Shown: piece after piece, positions 7,593 through 14,727 of the stretch
How positions within the stretch are numbered: the first letter of the stretch is position 1
How the letters are laid out: every line of letters starts with the position of its first letter
DNA from: Clostridiaceae bacterium
Lineage (GTDB): Bacteria; Bacillota; Clostridia; Oscillospirales; Acutalibacteraceae
DNA: 15,738 nucleotides
Reading direction: 5' to 3'
Assembly (NCBI GenBank): GCA_016297555.1
Contig: JAEDGK010000044.1
Coordinates: forward strand, 1-15,738
Notes under the pieces: generated by a model
What the model saw: the letters and a program-made list of their open reading frames with translations, nothing else
Database searches by the model: none
What the model was told of the DNA's origin: nothing
Made by a program: the position numbers and the translations under genes

Positions 7593-8474
7593 TTATTCTG
7601 ATGCAAGGTTAATTTTAATGCCCTCTGTGCGCGTGTTGATTACGAACAAATCGCCGTATTTTCTGTTTTGATACAGATAACCGTCTCCCTGAGTATGAGA
7701 ACCGGGCGGCCACAGTTTAATATAGGCGTGCTTATCAGTTGCAATAACCGAATCGGGATGTACAAGCAGCATATTCATCTGTTTGGCGCTGACCGCAGGC
7801 GCATATCCTTCTGCAAAGTTGTAAGCAGTTTTAAGTCTTGCACTGGGTATTCTCTTGATTTTAACCTCATCAAGAATACGGATATGGCGGTTAACCGTTG
7901 CATCTCTCGTCACTTCAAGTGTACGGGTGATTTTTTCAGCCTCTTTGATAAGCTTATATAAGGACGGGATTAAATATAAAATTCTGCCCTCTTCGGGAAC
8001 TTCGTCCTCATCCATCTCTTCCATCAGCGTATCAAATTTATCAAGAATGTTGGCACCGGTAAGCGCATCCGAGGTTGCTGTTCCGCTGAGAGAAGTAAAC
8101 TCCGTATAAAGCTTCGAAAAACGGTAACAATCCGTTTCCGGAATTGCCTGTTCTTTCAAAAATGTGTTTGTGATATTTGCCGCTGAAAGCGCCTGATTTG
8201 TTTCATCGACATCCATAGAATCAACAAAAAGTTCAATATCACGGTCAAAGGAAAGTGTTTTTTCCATAAAATCATTGCCTACGTTACCGCGGTTAAATCC
8301 GCCGTTTCTGGTGTGGTCCTTGTATCCCGAAACGGTTACATAGGGAATTCTTATTTTGTTTGCACCCACAAAATTTACATTTTGCGTTGTGAGGTCTGCC
8401 GAAAGCAACTCACGGGTGTATTTCTGCTTAATTTCAGGTTCAAACTGAATCGCATAGTTTGTTGTGTTTGGCAT
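7593..8474 (-). CDS. Major capsid protein (probably HK97 fold)
   Basis: 293 residues, ATG start with an AGGAGG-type SD. The features fit an HK97-fold capsid subunit without a fused prohead protease domain. There is a short N-terminal arm (residues 1-35), then an E-loop-like region (VNFVGANKIRIPYVTVSGY), a long central helix region (DALTGANILDKFDTLMEEM and RILYLIPSLYKLIKEA), and a C-terminal segment with LLVHPDSVIATDKH and YGDLFVINTRTEGIKIN. Placement after the scaffold gene and before the connector is standard. No maturation protease gene occurs in the window, which agrees with a separate scaffold. Two copies of TCAGCGG fall inside this gene. Confidence 0.92.
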   Translation of the reverse strand: MPNTTNYAIQFEPEIKQKYTRELLSADLTTQNVNFVGANKIRIPYVTVSGYKDHTRNGGFNRGNVGNDFMEKTLSFDRDIELFVDSMDVDETNQALSAANITNTFLKEQAIPETDCYRFSKLYTEFTSLSGTATSDALTGANILDKFDTLMEEMDEDEVPEEGRILYLIPSLYKLIKEAEKITRTLEVTRDATVNRHIRILDEVKIKRIPSARLKTAYNFAEGYAPAVSAKQMNMLLVHPDSVIATDKHAYIKLWPPGSHTQGDGYLYQNRKYGDLFVINTRTEGIKINLASE

Positions 8475-8487
8475 AAATTATTCCTCC

Positions 8488-9087
8488 TTATTTATTGCCG
8501 AAAATTTTTGATATTTCGTCATTTGACGAATGTGTTTCTTTTGAGCCGTCAGCACCTACCCGAATGTTATTTGCGCTTTCCGGTGCGTTTTTCCACTCAG
8601 GGTGACGGTCAAGAACGCCTGACAATGCATCGGCGATTGTTTTTTCAGTAACTGCGCCGTTCTTTTTTGCATCGTGCATCGCAAGGCAGACAGCGTCTTC
8701 AACCACATCACCGCGGACACCGCTTTTAAATGCGGCAAGCTGCGCTTTTGTGTTGAGCAATTCAAGGTCTGTGTTGTTTTCCGCTGACTGCGCCGCAGGT
8801 TCAGGATTAACTGCTGAGGCTTCATCACCGGGCTTTTCGTCAGCACCTTTACCGTTTTTCTCAACCTGACTTTCATCAGAAGCCTTTTCTTTTGTTTTGC
8901 TGTCTTTCTTTTCAGACTCGGCTTTTTCCGCTGACTTTTCAGGTGTTGCGGCGCTGGGCTGATTTTCGTTTTGCGGTTCAGCCTTGTTTTCCGCATCGGG
9001 TGAAGCATTACTATCCTGATTTGCTGTTTCGGTGCCGTTTTTCTTTTCCTCCGGCTCACCGCACTTTTTCTTTTCTTCACAGGGCAT
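8488..9087 (-). CDS. Scaffold protein
   Basis: 199 residues from the ATG at 9087, chosen because AAAGGAG lies eight bases upstream; an in-frame ATG at 9105 has no comparable SD. Residues 1-110 are very low complexity and highly charged (Glu/Lys/Asn/Ala/Ser), probably disordered. The C-terminal 90 residues form a conserved-looking domain: LELLNTKAQLAAFKSGV, VVEDAVCLAMHDAKK, TIADALSGVLDRHPEWK, then an Asn/Gly-rich end with KIFGNK. Acidic N-terminus, helical C-terminus and position directly before the capsid gene are typical of phage scaffolds. The Cys-rich start (PCEEKKKCGEPEE) is unusual for a scaffold. Two intrinsic-terminator-like hairpins lie immediately upstream, so its transcription must pass or restart after them. 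Confidence 0.8.
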   Translation of the reverse strand: MPCEEKKKCGEPEEKKNGTETANQDSNASPDAENKAEPQNENQPSAATPEKSAEKAESEKKDSKTKEKASDESQVEKNGKGADEKPGDEASAVNPEPAAQSAENNTDLELLNTKAQLAAFKSGVRGDVVEDAVCLAMHDAKKNGAVTEKTIADALSGVLDRHPEWKNAPESANNIRVGADGSKETHSSNDEISKIFGNK

Positions 9088-9095
9088 AATCTTGT

Positions 9096-9102
9096 CTCCT
9101 TT
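9096..9102 (-). promoter_or_regulatory. Shine-Dalgarno deciding the scaffold start
   Basis: AAAGGAG on the minus strand lies eight bases before the ATG at 9087, and therefore inside the coding sequence if the upstream ATG (9105) were used. Confidence 0.7.
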
Positions 9103-9120
9103 CATATAGATTTAGATATG

Positions 9121-9150
9121 AAAAAAGCACCTATCTTTCGATAAGTGCTT
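9121..9150 (-). terminator. Intrinsic terminator-like hairpin B (second of a tandem pair)
   Basis: The minus-strand RNA reads AAGCACU-UAUC-GAAA-GAUA-GGUGCUU then UUUU. This is an 11-pair stem including one U-G pair, with a GAAA tetraloop and a run of six U. It has all marks of a strong rho-independent terminator, yet it lies between the 94-residue gene and the scaffold gene inside the head operon. It shares the AGCACU/GGUGCU lower stem with two other hairpins in the window. Confidence 0.85.
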
Positions 9151-9171
9151 AAATCAGTAAATAAGCATTAT

Positions 9172-9195
9172 AAAAGCACCTGCTTAGCAAGTGCT
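9172..9195 (-). terminator. Intrinsic terminator-like hairpin C (first of a tandem pair)
   Basis: The minus-strand RNA has AGCACU-UGC, loop UAA, GCA-GGUGCU, then UUUUA. The stem has nine pairs including one U-G. It starts about six bases after the stop codon of the 94-residue gene and is followed about 25 bases later by hairpin B. The lower stem is identical to hairpins A and B; the upper stem differs, so the shared part is either conserved or recently copied. Confidence 0.75.
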
Positions 9196-9200
9196 GAAAA

Positions 9201-9485
9201 TTATTTATTGTTTTTTCTCATGTGTTCGGGTAAATGGCAGTCATCAATATCATTGATTTGATTATAATATGGACAATCAAAATGATGACAATCTAAATAC
9301 AAAGGATTTTCACCATAAATATCGCATACTGGGGCATCCCAAGTTCCATATTTCATATCGATATGTTCACAAGATGCACATAATGGCGTTAACACTTCCC
9401 CTAACATCGGAGCTTCTAAATTGCTTTTTGCTTTTTTGCAATCTTCTCGGTATTGTTTCATTAATTCTTCACTTAATTTCGGCAT
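9201..9485 (-). CDS. Cys-rich 94-residue protein coupled to the ADP-ribosyltransferase gene
   Basis: No family recognised. The ATG shares a base with the TAA of the upstream ART-bearing gene (TAATG), with GGAGG just upstream, so the two are tightly coupled. Seven Cys are present: C16, a CxxC pair at 36/39 (LCASCEH), C54, C66 with two His next to it (DCHHFDC to C71) and C83 followed by H84. This suggests a small zinc-binding domain. The N-terminal 25 residues are charged and helical. No signal peptide or membrane segment is seen. GC content is about 32 percent over 9241-9480, like the ART domain and unlike the N-terminal head region. It could be an ART partner, inhibitor or minor virion component. 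Directly after it come two tandem terminators. Confidence 0.85.
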   Translation of the reverse strand: MPKLSEELMKQYREDCKKAKSNLEAPMLGEVLTPLCASCEHIDMKYGTWDAPVCDIYGENPLYLDCHHFDCPYYNQINDIDDCHLPEHMRKNNK

Positions 9486-11362
9486 TATAATACCTCCACT
9501 ACGATTATAGTTTTACCTCTAAATTTCTGTGCTTCTATTATACTCAATTTTGCATCGTTTTGCAATAGCACTTCTTGTTCTGCTTTAAGATTATTTAAAT
9601 GATTATATGAAATATTTTCTACATAAGCAGCTCCGCTTTTATTTGCTTTTTTTATTACTATCAGCTGTGTATCTTTGTCTGATAAATTTATATAAGATGA
9701 ATCTCTAATTATACTTGTCGAAGAAAATCCTTTATAAGATAATGTCTTATTTTTCCATTCTGCAAGTCTCTTTGGAAGTTTATCGAATCCTACAAGATAT
9801 TTTGAATCTGCACCGCGCCAAAGAACAGTATCATAAGGCAAAGAACAATTATTTAATGCATCTTGCGTATTTTGAAGATTTCTTAATTCATCCGCTGATA
9901 ATACGGTTTCAGGGTCGCCGCCAAGATACTTATTCATCCTTATACCCTCTTCATAATGCGTATAATGATAAATACCGTCTCTTTGATTATAGGTAAGTGA
10001 CCTTGCTGCTTCATTATACTCATCAGGTATTTCCGAAGCCTTTAAAAATACTTTGAGATTTGGATTTTTATCTAAAAGTCGGTCTATAACGCCTTTATAC
10101 CTATATTCCGTTTGAAGTTTAATCCATTCTTCATTGTTACCATATTTAACTATCTCAAAGTCATTAAGCGTCTTTGGGGCGTTTTCACCGAGTCTTTCAC
10201 GATATCGTATAAATTGATTTTCATTGGGATTACGCTTTCTTGTCCCCTCAGGCATATTATAGGTCTTTTCTCTCCACGGGTCACGACGAAGGACATCGCT
10301 GTGCTCACCTATAAACTCACGCAGATTTTTTTGAGCGTTCCTTACCTGTTTTTTATACAATTCTTTAAATTCAGGATTGTTTTCCGCCTCCGCACGGCGC
10401 TTCCAATAACGGACTTTTCGCTCCAATGCTCTTTGCTGCTGTTCAAGTTTATAGTTTTCTCTCGCTTTCTTCTCATCGACCTGCGGCGATTTGCCGTTTT
10501 TTTCATTATATGATGTCAGGCTGTGCCGGCAATTGGGATGGAATAGCCCTGCTTCTATGGCAACGGATAAAAGTAAATACCATTTTCCGTTATTGCTTTT
10601 TCCCATGTTTCCCGAAATTTCTCCGCTGAAACTTGCGAAAACATCATCAATATAAGCCTTTCCCTGCCACGGATAACATGTTTCGGAGCAAGCGTTGTAT
10701 GAGGTTACACGGACGGTGTCAATGCCGAGCGCCATTCTTTGTTTTGCGGCGCCCAAAAGCCCGGCACGGGTATTAGCAGTACGAAGCGCCATATAAACAT
10801 AATCAGCGATATTAACCCGTCTGCCGTCACGGTATTCAATACTGTTAATTCCCTGCTTGGCAAAGGCTCTTACAGCGTCCTCGATAGCCTGCTGAACGGT
10901 TTTTGCGCCTGTTGAAACGGCAATTTCAGCTTGTATCATAGTCTGGCGGTAAACATCGTTCATCATTCTTAAAGCTGATTTTTCCGCTGTTGTTTCTTTA
11001 CCGTGTATTTCTTCAATAAGACTTTCAATCTTCTCATCAAAAATCTCAAAGAAATTTTCGTTTGAGGTTTCGGTAAAACCTTGTTCGGTAAGCTGTTCCG
11101 CCTCAAGCTCTTCGCCCTCACTGAATTGTTCTTCCAACATTTTACGTGTTTCGGTTTTAATAATGTCGCTGTAATCTGACATTATGCTTTCACACTCTCG
11201 ACGGAACCGTTCAAAGCCTTTAATCTTTAAAGACTGCCATGAGGTCCAATCAAATCCAAGGCTTTTTTCCCACTGTTTATGCTTTTCCAAGGTGCGGTTC
11301 AGTGAAGAAATAAGCTCGATTTCAAGCTGTTCAAAAAGCTCGGCAAGCTCCTTATCCGTCAA
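9485..11362 (-). CDS. Minor head protein (phage minor capsid 2 type) fused to an ADP-ribosyltransferase
   Basis: 625 residues. It starts at TTG inside the end of the portal gene (overlap 11 bases) without a strong SD, so coupling to the portal is likely. Residues about 1-340 are the minor capsid part: long charged helices, then ARTANTRAGLLGAAKQRM, YNACSETCYPWQGKAYIDD and LFHPNCRHSL. This Cys/His-bearing WQGK...HPNCRH pattern is the mark of the SPP1 gp7-like/phage minor capsid 2 group, which sits in or near the portal. The C-terminal part carries the R-S-E signature of Arg-type mono-ADP-ribosyltransferases: R516 (VLWRGAD), S548-T549-S550 (GFSSTS) and E595-x-E597 (EQE). All catalytic positions are present, so it may be active. 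GC is about 30 percent in the ART part and about 51 percent near 10681-10920, indicating separate origins. Confidence 0.9.
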   Translation of the reverse strand: MTDKELAELFEQLEIELISSLNRTLEKHKQWEKSLGFDWTSWQSLKIKGFERFRRECESIMSDYSDIIKTETRKMLEEQFSEGEELEAEQLTEQGFTETSNENFFEIFDEKIESLIEEIHGKETTAEKSALRMMNDVYRQTMIQAEIAVSTGAKTVQQAIEDAVRAFAKQGINSIEYRDGRRVNIADYVYMALRTANTRAGLLGAAKQRMALGIDTVRVTSYNACSETCYPWQGKAYIDDVFASFSGEISGNMGKSNNGKWYLLLSVAIEAGLFHPNCRHSLTSYNEKNGKSPQVDEKKARENYKLEQQQRALERKVRYWKRRAEAENNPEFKELYKKQVRNAQKNLREFIGEHSDVLRRDPWREKTYNMPEGTRKRNPNENQFIRYRERLGENAPKTLNDFEIVKYGNNEEWIKLQTEYRYKGVIDRLLDKNPNLKVFLKASEIPDEYNEAARSLTYNQRDGIYHYTHYEEGIRMNKYLGGDPETVLSADELRNLQNTQDALNNCSLPYDTVLWRGADSKYLVGFDKLPKRLAEWKNKTLSYKGFSSTSIIRDSSYINLSDKDTQLIVIKKANKSGAAYVENISYNHLNNLKAEQEVLLQNDAKLSIIEAQKFRGKTIIVVEVL

Positions 11363-12830
11363 AACTCTCGCCTACTTTCGGCTCATCGACCGTTTCAATG
11401 CCTTTTTCGTTTTTTATGCGGCGGATTTCCGCTGAAATCCAATCTTCGTCCTTACTTGAACCCCACAGCTCCGTCACCTGTGTTTCAATCGACATAATGC
11501 TGTTGGATGCGGCAAGTCCCACGGTATTAACACGGCTGTCAAAATCAGGCGCACCATATTCTCCGAATATTACTTTCGGTTTATAGCTCTGCACCGCATT
11601 ACCTGTCATAACATCATAGGTCATCATAATTGACGAAATAAGCTTCGGAAGAACTTTTTCGAGTTTTCCCGTTATGGTATTTCGAGTGTAACCGGTTATA
11701 TCTTTTTTCTCTCTTTGCGCATCGGCGGACGCCATTTTTCCTAAATCAATACCAAGCGTTGCCGGTGACATAATTCCCTGCAAGCACAAATCAAGGTAAT
11801 GCGTGTATCCTGACACGAAAGCTTCATAAGGTATTTGCGGTTGTACTACCTGAATTTTATCACTGACAACACCGTTTTCACTCATTGACTGTTCAATACT
11901 TATGTACTCATTGGCAAAGGGATTATGAGGCTTTAACGAGCCGTTAAATTGGTCACGGGGTATAAGATTTTCGGGTATATATTTTTGTGTACGCCCCTGA
12001 CGATATGCGTCCATCCATTGAGAAATAAGCTCGTCAAATGCGTCAAAATCGTCAATTTTATCACAGAGAATACTTTTACCTCTGTTTTTATATTGAGGAT
12101 TGTCATAAATTTTAAAAGGTACAGCCATATAAAAATCGCTGAAAACGATATCATCTAATCCCGTAATTTCCTTTAATGTTTTCGCTGATAAAAGTCTGTC
12201 ATTATCGTACAGCTCATAATTTACCTTTCCTTTACGGTATTTTTCACGGATTTTAAGCACTTTTCCCTTATGAGGAATATCAGTTATAAAATCTATTCCG
12301 CATATAATGCCGTGTTTTATATCATATTCCACGCGGTCCGCTGAATAAAACTCGACAATTGGGATTTGTGACACCGATTTATCAATAGAAATCTTCCACG
12401 CACCGTCTCCCGATGAAAGCGCACCCGTAACTCCCTTTCCCACAATATCACTGAAATCAAAATTTTCATCGGCACATAGCTTTTCCCATTTTTCCGTTCC
12501 CACATTATCGGTAAATTCAACTTTGTCTAAATCTGTCTTTACAAGATAAGAAAGCGTATCTACCATTATTGCCGGCAGTCCCGAGTGTATTTTTCGTGTG
12601 CTGCGCCCTGTTGCCGCTGACCAAAAGTGCGTTGCTATTACACTGTTGTTTGCAGTCTGTTTATAAAACTGGTCAAGCTCCGAAGCATCGCCTCTGTACC
12701 ATATAAGGCTCTCAATTGCCTTTAACGGAAATGGCATTTGTTCTGTCAGGCTTACCGATGTTATCGGTGCAGGCTGTATATCAAGCCAATTTCTAATCAT
12801 CGTTTTCATCCTTTCGCCTATTTTACTCAA
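11352..12830 (-). CDS. Portal protein (SPP1/A118 type)
   Basis: 492 residues. TTG at 12830 is chosen because AGGAGG lies eight bases upstream; the first in-frame ATG is at 12809. Length and content fit the SPP1 gp6/A118 portal group: N-terminal IESLIWYRGDASELDQFYKQ (the typical YxGdxxxLxxFY), WSAATGRSTRKIHSGLP, IPIVEFYSADRVEYD, and C-terminal SPATLGIDLGKMASADAQREKK, a motif (SPxTLGID...SAxAQREKE) I regard as diagnostic. It forms the dodecameric ring through which DNA enters and leaves. It overlaps the large terminase stop and the following minor head gene, so the three are probably co-translated. Several TCAGCGG copies fall in this gene. Confidence 0.92.
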   Translation of the reverse strand: MSKIGERMKTMIRNWLDIQPAPITSVSLTEQMPFPLKAIESLIWYRGDASELDQFYKQTANNSVIATHFWSAATGRSTRKIHSGLPAIMVDTLSYLVKTDLDKVEFTDNVGTEKWEKLCADENFDFSDIVGKGVTGALSSGDGAWKISIDKSVSQIPIVEFYSADRVEYDIKHGIICGIDFITDIPHKGKVLKIREKYRKGKVNYELYDNDRLLSAKTLKEITGLDDIVFSDFYMAVPFKIYDNPQYKNRGKSILCDKIDDFDAFDELISQWMDAYRQGRTQKYIPENLIPRDQFNGSLKPHNPFANEYISIEQSMSENGVVSDKIQVVQPQIPYEAFVSGYTHYLDLCLQGIMSPATLGIDLGKMASADAQREKKDITGYTRNTITGKLEKVLPKLISSIMMTYDVMTGNAVQSYKPKVIFGEYGAPDFDSRVNTVGLAASNSIMSIETQVTELWGSSKDEDWISAEIRRIKNEKGIETVDEPKVGESFDG

Positions 12831-14148
12831 GCGTATTTCCTCCTATTTTATCCTTAAACGGCAACCATGAATATTGGTCTGCGTTTATCGTGTGGTCATG
12901 ACCGTCCTCGGGCTCGTCTTTATCTTCTTTCCAAGAATATAAATTAAGCTCATCAATGTTTTCCTTGCAGTTTTCGCCTACAATAAGAAAATCACCGTGA
13001 GCCATCCAACCATTTTGTAATTTTATGCGGTTAATAATCGTTGTTTTTTTCCACGAAGGATTGAAATTATAAATCAGACCGTGGCGACGTTTGTATTTTT
13101 GACATTCCAAAATAGTCGCTTGGTCCGCTGAATCAATAAAAATATTCCTTGCAAGTCCCCACATCTCGGTATTGCGTTCAAGGAACTCCGTTAACAGCGG
13201 TGGAATGTCACTGGGCGTTAACGGTGTTTTTCTCGTTTTGTTGTTATATACGGCGCAGTCAAGAGTTACCTTTTTGCGGTCACTTGTAATCCCCGTAAAT
13301 ATAAAAGCAAAGGTATCCTCGCTCTGTTGTGAATACGCTGTATCCACACCGCATGAAAAGAGCACATAATCAAGTCTTCTCGCATCGTCAATACTGATTA
13401 TGTGCTTATCTTCCAAATTAAAAATAAGACCCGTGGCTCTGCCGCGAAGTCCTAAAATCTTGTTTTTATAAAGTTTTGTTCCTTTGGGCGTTCCGCTGAG
13501 TAGCTGTTCTTTCTTTTCGGCGGTCAGTCCTGCATTATCGTCAAAGGTGAAATACCAGTGTATCCAACCGTCCCGCTTTTCCTCTTTTAGCTGTTCAAGC
13601 ATTTCGGGAGGGGTACCGTCTTTCCATTTATCTTTTGGGCGGCAATGGTTTATATATTCCTGATAAACAGGCAATGACGGGTCATCGGGATTAAGCGTCA
13701 TCATCAAATAATCGTATCGAATTGACACCTCTCGAATAAACTCCATATCGGCAATATTTGCTTCATCAATATAAACACAGCCGTACTGACCGCCCAGCGC
13801 CTTTTTCCAACGGGCTTTGTTATCATAACCGAGCGTGTATATAACCTTTTCGCCCTTTGGGGTTTTATATAGAATATGGGGTAAGGTTATTTGACCGGAG
13901 CCTCCGGCCTTATAAGAAACAAAACCGCTGAAAATATCACAAATTCCCAGCTCGGAATTTATAATATTCTTTTCCAAAGTACCAAGGTCAAGGGCGGCAA
14001 TAATATGAAATTTTTTATCGCTTTCTGCAATTTGAAGCATAAATTTAACAACTCCCACCGTTGTTTTTCCTGCAAAAGTAGTTCCTTCAAGAACCTCAAC
14101 CTTTGCAGTTGATTGCAAAAAGTCTAAATATTTTTCGCTCAGAATCAT
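12823..14148 (-). CDS. terL: Terminase large subunit
   Basis: 441 residues. The ATG overlaps the small terminase stop (ATGA). The N-terminal ATPase has a deviant Walker A, GTTFAGKT at residues 22-29, and a Walker B, GCVYIDEAN, with D128-E129. The C-terminal half has an RNase H-like nuclease layout with acidic motifs CGVDTAYSQQ and NIFIDSADQAT, then an Asp/His-containing end (EDGHDHTINADQYSW). Length is normal for a complete Bacillota large terminase. It cuts and translocates phage DNA into the prohead with the small subunit and portal. A 12-base perfect inverted repeat lies inside the gene at 13361-13406. The short N-terminus before Walker A (21 residues) agrees with PBSX/XtmB-like terminases (family recalled, not searched). 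Confidence 0.95.
   Translation of the reverse strand: MILSEKYLDFLQSTAKVEVLEGTTFAGKTTVGVVKFMLQIAESDKKFHIIAALDLGTLEKNIINSELGICDIFSGFVSYKAGGSGQITLPHILYKTPKGEKVIYTLGYDNKARWKKALGGQYGCVYIDEANIADMEFIREVSIRYDYLMMTLNPDDPSLPVYQEYINHCRPKDKWKDGTPPEMLEQLKEEKRDGWIHWYFTFDDNAGLTAEKKEQLLSGTPKGTKLYKNKILGLRGRATGLIFNLEDKHIISIDDARRLDYVLFSCGVDTAYSQQSEDTFAFIFTGITSDRKKVTLDCAVYNNKTRKTPLTPSDIPPLLTEFLERNTEMWGLARNIFIDSADQATILECQKYKRRHGLIYNFNPSWKKTTIINRIKLQNGWMAHGDFLIVGENCKENIDELNLYSWKEDKDEPEDGHDHTINADQYSWLPFKDKIGGNTLE
13361..13406. repeat. Perfect 12-base inverted repeat inside the large terminase gene
   Basis: Arms AGCACATAATCA (13361-13372) and TGATTATGTGCT (13395-13406) are exact reverse complements separated by 22 bases. 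Both arms encode protein (HIIS and DYVL on the minus strand), so the match is not forced by one reading frame. The ends AGCAC/GTGCT are the same as in the three terminator-like hairpins. Confidence 0.7.
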
Positions 14149-14618
14149 TTGGCATCATTCCGAGCTCGTAACTGATTAAGGATTTCGGCAAGTTCTGAAT
14201 TGCCGGTGTCAACTTTTCCGCTAAGGTTGATATTTTTTGAAAACATCGCAAGATAATCACCGATTTTTGAAAGCGCGTTTATAGCACCCTTTGAGTCAAA
14301 AGTATATTCACCTGTCTCAACGAGTTTATGCTCACTATAATTCCACTCCATGACAGGTTTATTTTGCATGCAACGGTCATAAATTTCTAAGTATCGCATT
14401 ATAACAGATTCAGGAGTAACTGATAATTTTTTTAACTCTTCAATCTGTATCGCGTGTATGCGCGAGAGAATGTTGTCATTTGTTAACAGTCTTGAAGCCT
14501 GAGACCTTGCCGTTTTTTCGGAGTATCCTGCACGGCGAGCGGCCTGTGTGCCGTTATAATCGATTACATATTCCCGACAGAATAACTCCTGCTGTTGCGT
14601 TAACTTTTTGTCATCCAT
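14145..14618 (-). CDS. terS: Terminase small subunit
   Basis: 157 residues, ATG with an AAGGAGGG SD. The N-terminal domain LTQQQELFCREYVIDYNGTQ, then AARRAGYSEKTARSQASRLLTNDNI, is the standard small terminase DNA-binding helix-turn-helix (Terminase_2 type: LTxxQxxFcxEYxxDxNxTQAAxRAGYSxKTAxxxAsrLL). The rest is helical and should hold the oligomerisation and large-subunit binding region. It recognises the packaging start site. It is the first gene of the head operon, preceded by a near-consensus promoter and a leader hairpin. The stop overlaps the large subunit start. Confidence 0.93.
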   Translation of the reverse strand: MDDKKLTQQQELFCREYVIDYNGTQAARRAGYSEKTARSQASRLLTNDNILSRIHAIQIEELKKLSVTPESVIMRYLEIYDRCMQNKPVMEWNYSEHKLVETGEYTFDSKGAINALSKIGDYLAMFSKNINLSGKVDTGNSELAEILNQLRARNDAK

Positions 14619-14640
14619 GATACCCTCCTTATAAAATTAA

Positions 14641-14662
14641 AAGCACCCTTTGCAGAGTGCTT
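14641..14662 (-). terminator. Leader hairpin A upstream of the small terminase gene
   Basis: The minus-strand RNA has AAGCACU-CU, loop GCAA, AG-GGUGCUU, then UUAAUUUU. It lies between the promoter at 14696-14724 and the SD of the small terminase gene, so it would be transcribed as part of the leader. It may also end transcripts coming from the upstream regulator operon. The lower stem is the same as hairpins B and C. Confidence 0.7.
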
Positions 14663-14695
14663 GAAACAACAACATCTTTATATCTTCTATTTTAT

Positions 14696-14724
14696 ATTAT
14701 AGCCGTAAAATTGCCGAACGTCAA
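14696..14724 (-). promoter_or_regulatory. Near-consensus sigma-A promoter for the head/tail operon
   Basis: On the minus strand TTGACG (14724-14719), 17-base spacer, TATAAT (14701-14696). Only one base differs from TTGACA/TATAAT and the spacer is ideal. It lies in the gap directly after the stop of the sigma-like regulator (14728) and about 80 bases before the small terminase ATG. Transcription would start near 14689, giving a leader of about 70 bases that contains hairpin A. It is the only convincing promoter I found. Confidence 0.75.
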
Positions 14725-14727
14725 TAT

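Noticed and set aside
8556..9080. 174-codon frame on the minus strand in another phase of the scaffold gene
   Set aside because: Lys/Arg-rich product created by the low-complexity GAA/AAA/GCx-rich DNA of the scaffold; no SD and unlike any known protein, while the scaffold frame has a good SD and C-terminal domain.
9155..9175. TATAAT between hairpins C and B as a promoter for the scaffold and capsid genes
   Set aside because: No acceptable -35 at 16-18 bases and no extended -10; the TATAAT arises from the terminator U tract and following AT-rich bases. Kept only as a possibility in the findings.
9715..10513. Plus-strand frames of 93 and 133 codons with hydrophobic products
   Set aside because: Antisense to the ART-bearing gene; the hydrophobic, Phe/Leu-rich composition is the usual result of reading Lys/Glu-rich genes backwards.
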